The notes below the pieces were generated by a model, which made no database searches, was not told the DNA's origin, and worked only from the letters and a program-made list of their open reading frames with translations. This document shows positions 59,393-64,000 of a DNA stretch of 64,000 nucleotides, one piece after another; position 1 is the stretch's first letter; every line of letters begins with the position of its first letter. The stretch comes from Paramecium octaurelia. Its lineage: Eukaryota > Ciliophora > Oligohymenophorea > Peniculida > Parameciidae. The stretch covers positions 315,369-379,368 of the forward strand of contig CAJJDP010000037.1 of assembly GCA_905182995.1 (NCBI GenBank), written 5' to 3'. The position numbers and the translations under genes are program-made.

Positions 59393-60701
59393 TCAAATTA
59401 TTCTTGCCTTTTTTTTTAATTTGTTATTTTTATGATTTTCAGAATCCTTTTCCTTTTAATCCTTAAACTTATCAGCCTCTTCCTCCTTAGCAAACATTTA
59501 ATTATAAATTTTGATAAATTACTCTTTTTGTTTTTCAAGCTCCTCTTTCTCCTTTTATTTCTGCAATTCTTTTTCAAAATCTTCATTCTCAATTTCTTCA
59601 GAGTCTACATCATGATCAAAATAGATAGTTGTTTAACCAGTAGTTTTTATTTAACCCCTCTGAACATAATGACCCCTAAAATATCTAAGTTTTTTTTATT
59701 TGCCAATACATTCTATTTGTGCATTAGCTACTTTATTTGAAATTTATTTTTGATTTCTGGGTATCAGATCAAATTCATCTATTTCATCTGTATTTGCTTA
59801 TTTAATGAGCATTGAAAATTAATCGTTAGTTTAAAGTTGATTAGAGCAATTAAAAAAAAGATCATACTTCTACTTCCAATCACTCTAAGATATCAGTAAT
59901 TAATAATAAATGGATTGCTTATTGAGTTCAATATCATTTTTTATCAAAGGATGATTAAAACTACTAGTTTTATCAAAAATATTCAAGCTAATTCTTTTTA
60001 GCTCTCCGCAAAAATATAAAAAAAACATCAGTTTCTTAAATTACAATCTGTTAGCCACTTTCATATAATGATCGTATCTCTCTTCCATGTTCTTATCATA
60101 ACATTTCACATGTTAATAAAATAATTATTCTAATTTGATAGCACTACTTTATAATTCAATAAAAATGGGATCATCTATCTTCTCCTTTATATCAGCTGCC
60201 TTCAACATTATATTAATGTCCACATATGAGATTCTTGGGAACTGAGAACCAAATCTCTTCTTCTTTATGTTCTTCAAATGAATATAAGCAGAAGAGATGA
60301 TTTTAATCCCAATTTAAAGAAATCTTGCAATCTTTTAAGTATATCTCCCAAGATACAAGCTGAAATTGATATGTACACTTACTTACATCCAGTCTTGTTC
60401 TAGAATTCCTGTAGACCAGCCTTAGTTAAGCCTCTGCATTTGATTCCAGTTTCGTATAAGATTTATTCCTGCTCCAAATTGATATTATCAGAGTAATTTG
60501 TCAATATTTAATATCTATATAGAATTAGGTATATTTGAACCTTTTCTTTAGATTATAACTTTTAGTTTCAGCAAGTCCTGTTCTTTCATAAAATAATCTT
60601 GCAACTTAAGTCCAATATTTGCAATTTGCCCCACCGAAGGCCTCTACAACATTCAACAACTCTTGATTGTATTTATCATCCAGAGAGTAATTTCTGTACA
60701 T
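59393..60701 (-). CDS. SANT/Myb-like protein with acidic coiled-coil tail
   Basis: The complete copy; 419 aa from ATG 60701 to TGA 59393, with a 26-nt TAG intron and a 23-nt CAG intron. The N terminus resembles a SANT/Myb repeat (ELLNVVEAFGGANCKYWTQV, ARLFYERTGL, NLKKRYQILTNY). A helical middle follows (RYTQKIARFLQIGIKIIS; ISYVDINIMLKAADIKEKI). The tail is acidic then Lys/Glu coiled coil (DSEEIENEDFEKELQKQKEK). A chromatin or transcription role is likely from the N terminus, but the middle is unassigned. The gene is divergent from the next one, 254 bp apart. Confidence 0.6.
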
Positions 60702-60955
60702 ATAATATGTGGGAGCGATTCTTAAATAAAATAAAGCACATTATTTCAAGGAGAATTTATCCAGGAAAATTTATTCTAATTATTATTTGTAAGTTTTATT
60801 TGTAGTAAAAAGTCTATATTTTATTATTGAATAGTAGCAAATTATTTCTGTTGATTTTGTATTTAAAGATTCAAATAGATTAAAAGAATCTAGCCTTGTT
60901 TGAATTTTTAAATAATTTTATTGAAAATACTTTATAAAATTTTTAATTCTTCAAG

Positions 60956-62701
60956 ATGTAGACACAAGATGGGGAATAAGAGATTTGTAAATTAACACAT
61001 CACAATAGGACTTTTATTTGCACAAACATAGAATGTATTTAGGCTAAAAGATTTTAATTGCAATGCCACAAATGTTTAACTTTGCAACACACAAATTAAA
61101 AAGGAATTCAAAAATTGAAAAATACTAAAACTGTTCGTCATTTAGATGATTTTACAGAAATTAAAGATATTTTAAATCAGTTAGAATTAAAATACCAAGG
61201 AAGATTTAATTTTCTACAAGAAGTATAACAAAAATGTTTTGATTTTCAAAAAGAGTAAATATAAAAAATCGAAAAATTCCCCTTCCATGATTTAAACTTC
61301 ATTAAATTAGCAAAAGCAGAAGTTGATACTCTGATTCAGATGTTTGCAAATGAATTAGGCTATCAGTAAAGAATATTGAATGAAGCTAAACAATTCAATA
61401 ATTTAACACAAAAATCTATCTTTGAGCTCTACATAAGGAATGATGAGAAATTCCAAAATGATATTATCAACAAGCAGAAATAAGTTTTTGATAAGGTCAG
61501 AAGTAATCTTGCAAAAAAAGGTCTAGATTTTTAGAAAATGTTTACAAAGTATGAATTATATTATTCTATTAGTTAAGAAGAGAAAATAGCACAAGCTGAG
61601 GAAAGAATTAAAAAGTTAGAAAATCCATATGCATCCAACAAACTCTTTAAAGCTTGTATTATTATTGCTACCCTTATAATAATAAGTAACTAATTCTCAA
61701 TTTTAACATCAACAAATTAAACATAAAATTAGAAAAAAGAGAGCATTCTAATAGAATCAGAGATCAGTCAAATTAAAGAGTAGTGGTCTGATTTTCAATA
61801 AGATAACATGATTAAAATAGAAGAAATTAAAAATTCTTTGGACGATAAATTAACTACCGAGATTGAATATTTAAAATTATACAATTAAAAACTTAAAGTA
61901 GAAATGTTAGAGTTATAGAAGCAATTTAAAGAGATGTTGCTCTTTTAAAATCAAACCATATCCTTATTTTCTTAAGAATTGAATTATTTGAAAGAATAAG
62001 TATCATTCACTCAAAATTAAATATTAAATTCTAATGGTGTAAATATACAATCTATCAATTAACAGAAGGAGTTGAATCATAAACAGGATAATAAAGAATT
62101 GATCGATATATTTGATAATTATCATCATGAAATGAATGATAAATTGAATAACACCCTTTTAGAAATTAGATAGTATGTAGATTATCGAATTTTGATGAAT
62201 AAACACTTCTTTAATGCTCAAAAATATCTATTAGGAAAAATAAAGGAAGATTATCCAATAGTATTATTGTAGGGTTTTACTTTATATTTAGATTAATTTT
62301 TAAATAAATCTCTAACTCATGAATAAATTTATAATTTGTCCAATTCATTCAGTTTAACTGGAATAGCTTGCTTCGGTGGTATCTCTCTTTAAAAGCCTAC
62401 GCACTTTGCTTTGATGGCTTGCGATTATGCATTTGAGATCTTTACAGTTACAACCAATCGAGAAAAAGCAAGAAAAAGCCGATCGAGTGATGATTTATTT
62501 TGGTATTTTGTCCCAAGAATTTCAATTGGATTTGCACCCAAAGAGAATGTAAATCTTCAATTAGCTGATAATGTTGATCCCGAAGATCCATACAGGTTTA
62601 GCATGTGGTTGGATCATTCTTAAGGGGGTCGAAGAATTGGCAATTAAACTTCCCTAATCAATACAACTGAATATAAAATGGCATTATTTGCAATAGAATG
62701 A
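60956..62701 (+). CDS. TRIM-like protein: N-terminal Cys/His region, coiled coil, membrane segment, SPRY-like C terminus
   Basis: An intronless 581-aa frame. Residues ~8-45 hold Cys and His pairs (CKLTHHN; CTNIEC; CHKCLTLQH) like a B-box or related zinc finger. A long coiled coil follows, broken by one hydrophobic segment near residue 235 (ACIIIATLIIISNQFSIL). The last ~120 residues (GIACFGGISLQKPTHFALM; ISIGFAPKENVNLQLAD; MWLDHSQGGRRIGN) have the layout of a SPRY-type beta sandwich. The overall order recalls TRIM proteins without a RING. A membrane-tethered signalling protein is inference. Confidence 0.65.
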
Positions 62702-63891
62702 AGAGTTTTATTTAAGTTATGAAAAATAAAATAATAATACTATATTATTAATTGATCTCTACTATTAAATATAGAATTTAAACGACAGATCTTCAATAAA
62801 TATTTATATTCTACACATATTTATTTAGAACATCAAAAACTCTAAAAGTGATTAAATAGTAACTCAAAAGCGATCAAATGAAACATAAGGTTTTACTTAG
62901 ATTTGTATTTTGATTATTTTTATCATATTTTTTTATATTAGAAATTAGGACTCAAATACAAAAATCATTATTAATACAAAAATCAAAAAAATTATTCTTA
63001 TTTTTCATGAAAGCAAAGGAATTCACCTTCAGAACAAAAAGAGTGAATGTAAACACAAATCAAAAATATTATTCTTTGTAAAAAGAAATGCCGGTGAATC
63101 CATCTTGAGAAAAAAGTGTATAATTTTTGATTTTCGATTTAATACAAATTTTTATGCATTAATTTAACTATTTAAAATTTTCTTTGATTACTTTATTTAA
63201 TTAATGTTCTAAATTATAATAATCAAAGGATTCTCACTAATGTTCGCTTAAAATTATGAAAATCAAATAACTTTATGATAGCAGTGGTGCTATTCTTTAT
63301 GAACCAATTCTATAATAAACTTTAATTAGGAGAACTTCAATTAATATTCAAGAAAAAAAATATTTGAATATTCAAAAAATTTGAGAACAATTTCTTAATT
63401 TGATAATCAATCTAAATGAAAGCAACAAAAATATAATAAAAGAAATCTTTTAAAATTAAGAACCAATTAGATTGAATACTAAAATCAATCACCATATTCT
63501 AGATGGTTATCGAAATTTAGCATCTATAGGACTTTTAATGAATAAATTTGGAATGAAGTGGGTGAGGATTAATTTTCTTTTGATGATAATCTTTAATTAT
63601 TGAGATGATTCTATCAAAATAGTTTTATTTATTTTCATTCTTATTTAAAAGTTTATTCTATTTAAAATATTAATAAATTATTAAAAAGAGAATCTCAAAA
63701 TAGAAGTAATAAATTAAAAACATTTAAGGTGTAATATCACTCCTTTAACACAAATTAAAATAGAGTTTATGACTGTTTATGTTTTTGAAATAATTATATG
63801 ATTATAAATATTTGAATGATGAAATTGTTTTATAATATAAAAATTTCAAACCTATAAATATTTGATTATAATAATTAAATTAACGATTCTT
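62702..63891. other. 1.2 kb AT-rich region without a supported gene
   Basis: TGA is frequent in all frames. A ~54-codon frame from 63256 (MKIKQLYDSSGAILYEPIL) is the only protein-like piece and is too short to call. No RNA gene or repeat is seen. Confidence 0.45.
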
Positions 63892-64000
63892 ATGTATTAC
63901 CCATCTTCAACTACATATACTACATAAAGTTATAGGAAGTTCAAAAAGTAAGAGGATAAAGTTGAAAATACTAATGCAATACAAGATTACCATTTATAGA
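63892..64000 (+). CDS. 5' end of an unknown gene running off the right edge
   Basis: ATG 63892 opens a TGA-free frame (MYYPSSTTYTTQSYRKFKKQ) with hydrophilic, protein-like composition to the last base. Too short for assignment. Confidence 0.4.

Noticed and set aside
60599-60805. Plus-strand frame MQLKSNICNLPH
   Set aside because: Antisense to the first exon of the SANT/Myb-like gene; no family similarity.
1-64000. CRISPR arrays, tRNA or rRNA genes, DNA transposons
   Set aside because: I looked for regularly spaced repeats, cloverleaf-type GC-rich stems and transposase-like motifs and found none that stand up by eye.

Overview
The window is macronuclear DNA of a ciliate, almost certainly a Paramecium. 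TAA and TAG occur in frame throughout every recognisable protein and must be read as glutamine; TGA is the only stop that ends conserved reading frames. The introns needed to keep those frames open are 18-35 nt long, start with GT(A) and mostly end in TAG. The DNA is very AT-rich and gaps between genes are often only 3-150 bp. All calls below use this code (TAA/TAG = Gln) with introns placed by frame and homology; where I give a protein length, the exons sum to a whole number of codons.

Layout: 1-126 is the tail of an unknown gene and 593-866 a small coiled-coil gene. 979-5683 holds two tandem CNBD-type K+ channels on the minus strand, 3 nt apart. 5733-12384 is a divergent pair, a myristoylated IQ/MORN-repeat protein and an OSCA/TMEM63-like membrane protein, shown two to three times because unmerged contig ends were joined by single Ns at 7140 and 9138. 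12534-20764 holds a coiled-coil protein, a SAM-FHA-FHA protein and three unrecognised proteins. 21297-31387 holds a coiled-coil protein, a membrane-anchored RING protein, a proline-rich protein, a BTBD9-like fragment, a large secreted H-type lectin-like protein, a small gene pair and a CRAL-TRIO protein. 32489-41679 holds a pseudokinase, an Aha1-type co-chaperone, a tubulin ligase-like enzyme, a third CNBD K+ channel and a class II HMG-CoA reductase with an extra C-terminal region. 43242-54059 holds an LRR protein and a 7.3 kb guanylyl cyclase carrying a P4-ATPase-like half. 54078-62701 holds small, Nudix-like, coiled-coil, helix-turn-helix, SANT-like and TRIM-like genes, with another contig-overlap duplication at an N at 59318. 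A gene start runs off the right edge.

Together the genes suit ciliate membrane excitability and cilia: three K+ channels with cyclic-nucleotide-binding domains, a cGMP-producing cyclase, a mechanosensitive-type channel homologue and a tubulin-modifying enzyme. Nothing indicates an operon. The most unusual observations are CCHC zinc knuckles at the C termini of all three K+ channels, a filter substitution in one tandem channel, a cyclase whose ATPase half has lost its hallmark catalytic motifs, a bacterial-type HMG-CoA reductase fused to an unknown region, many introns ending AAG instead of TAG, and two frames interrupted by an in-frame TGA. I saw no CRISPR array, tRNA, rRNA, DNA transposon or virus-like element.
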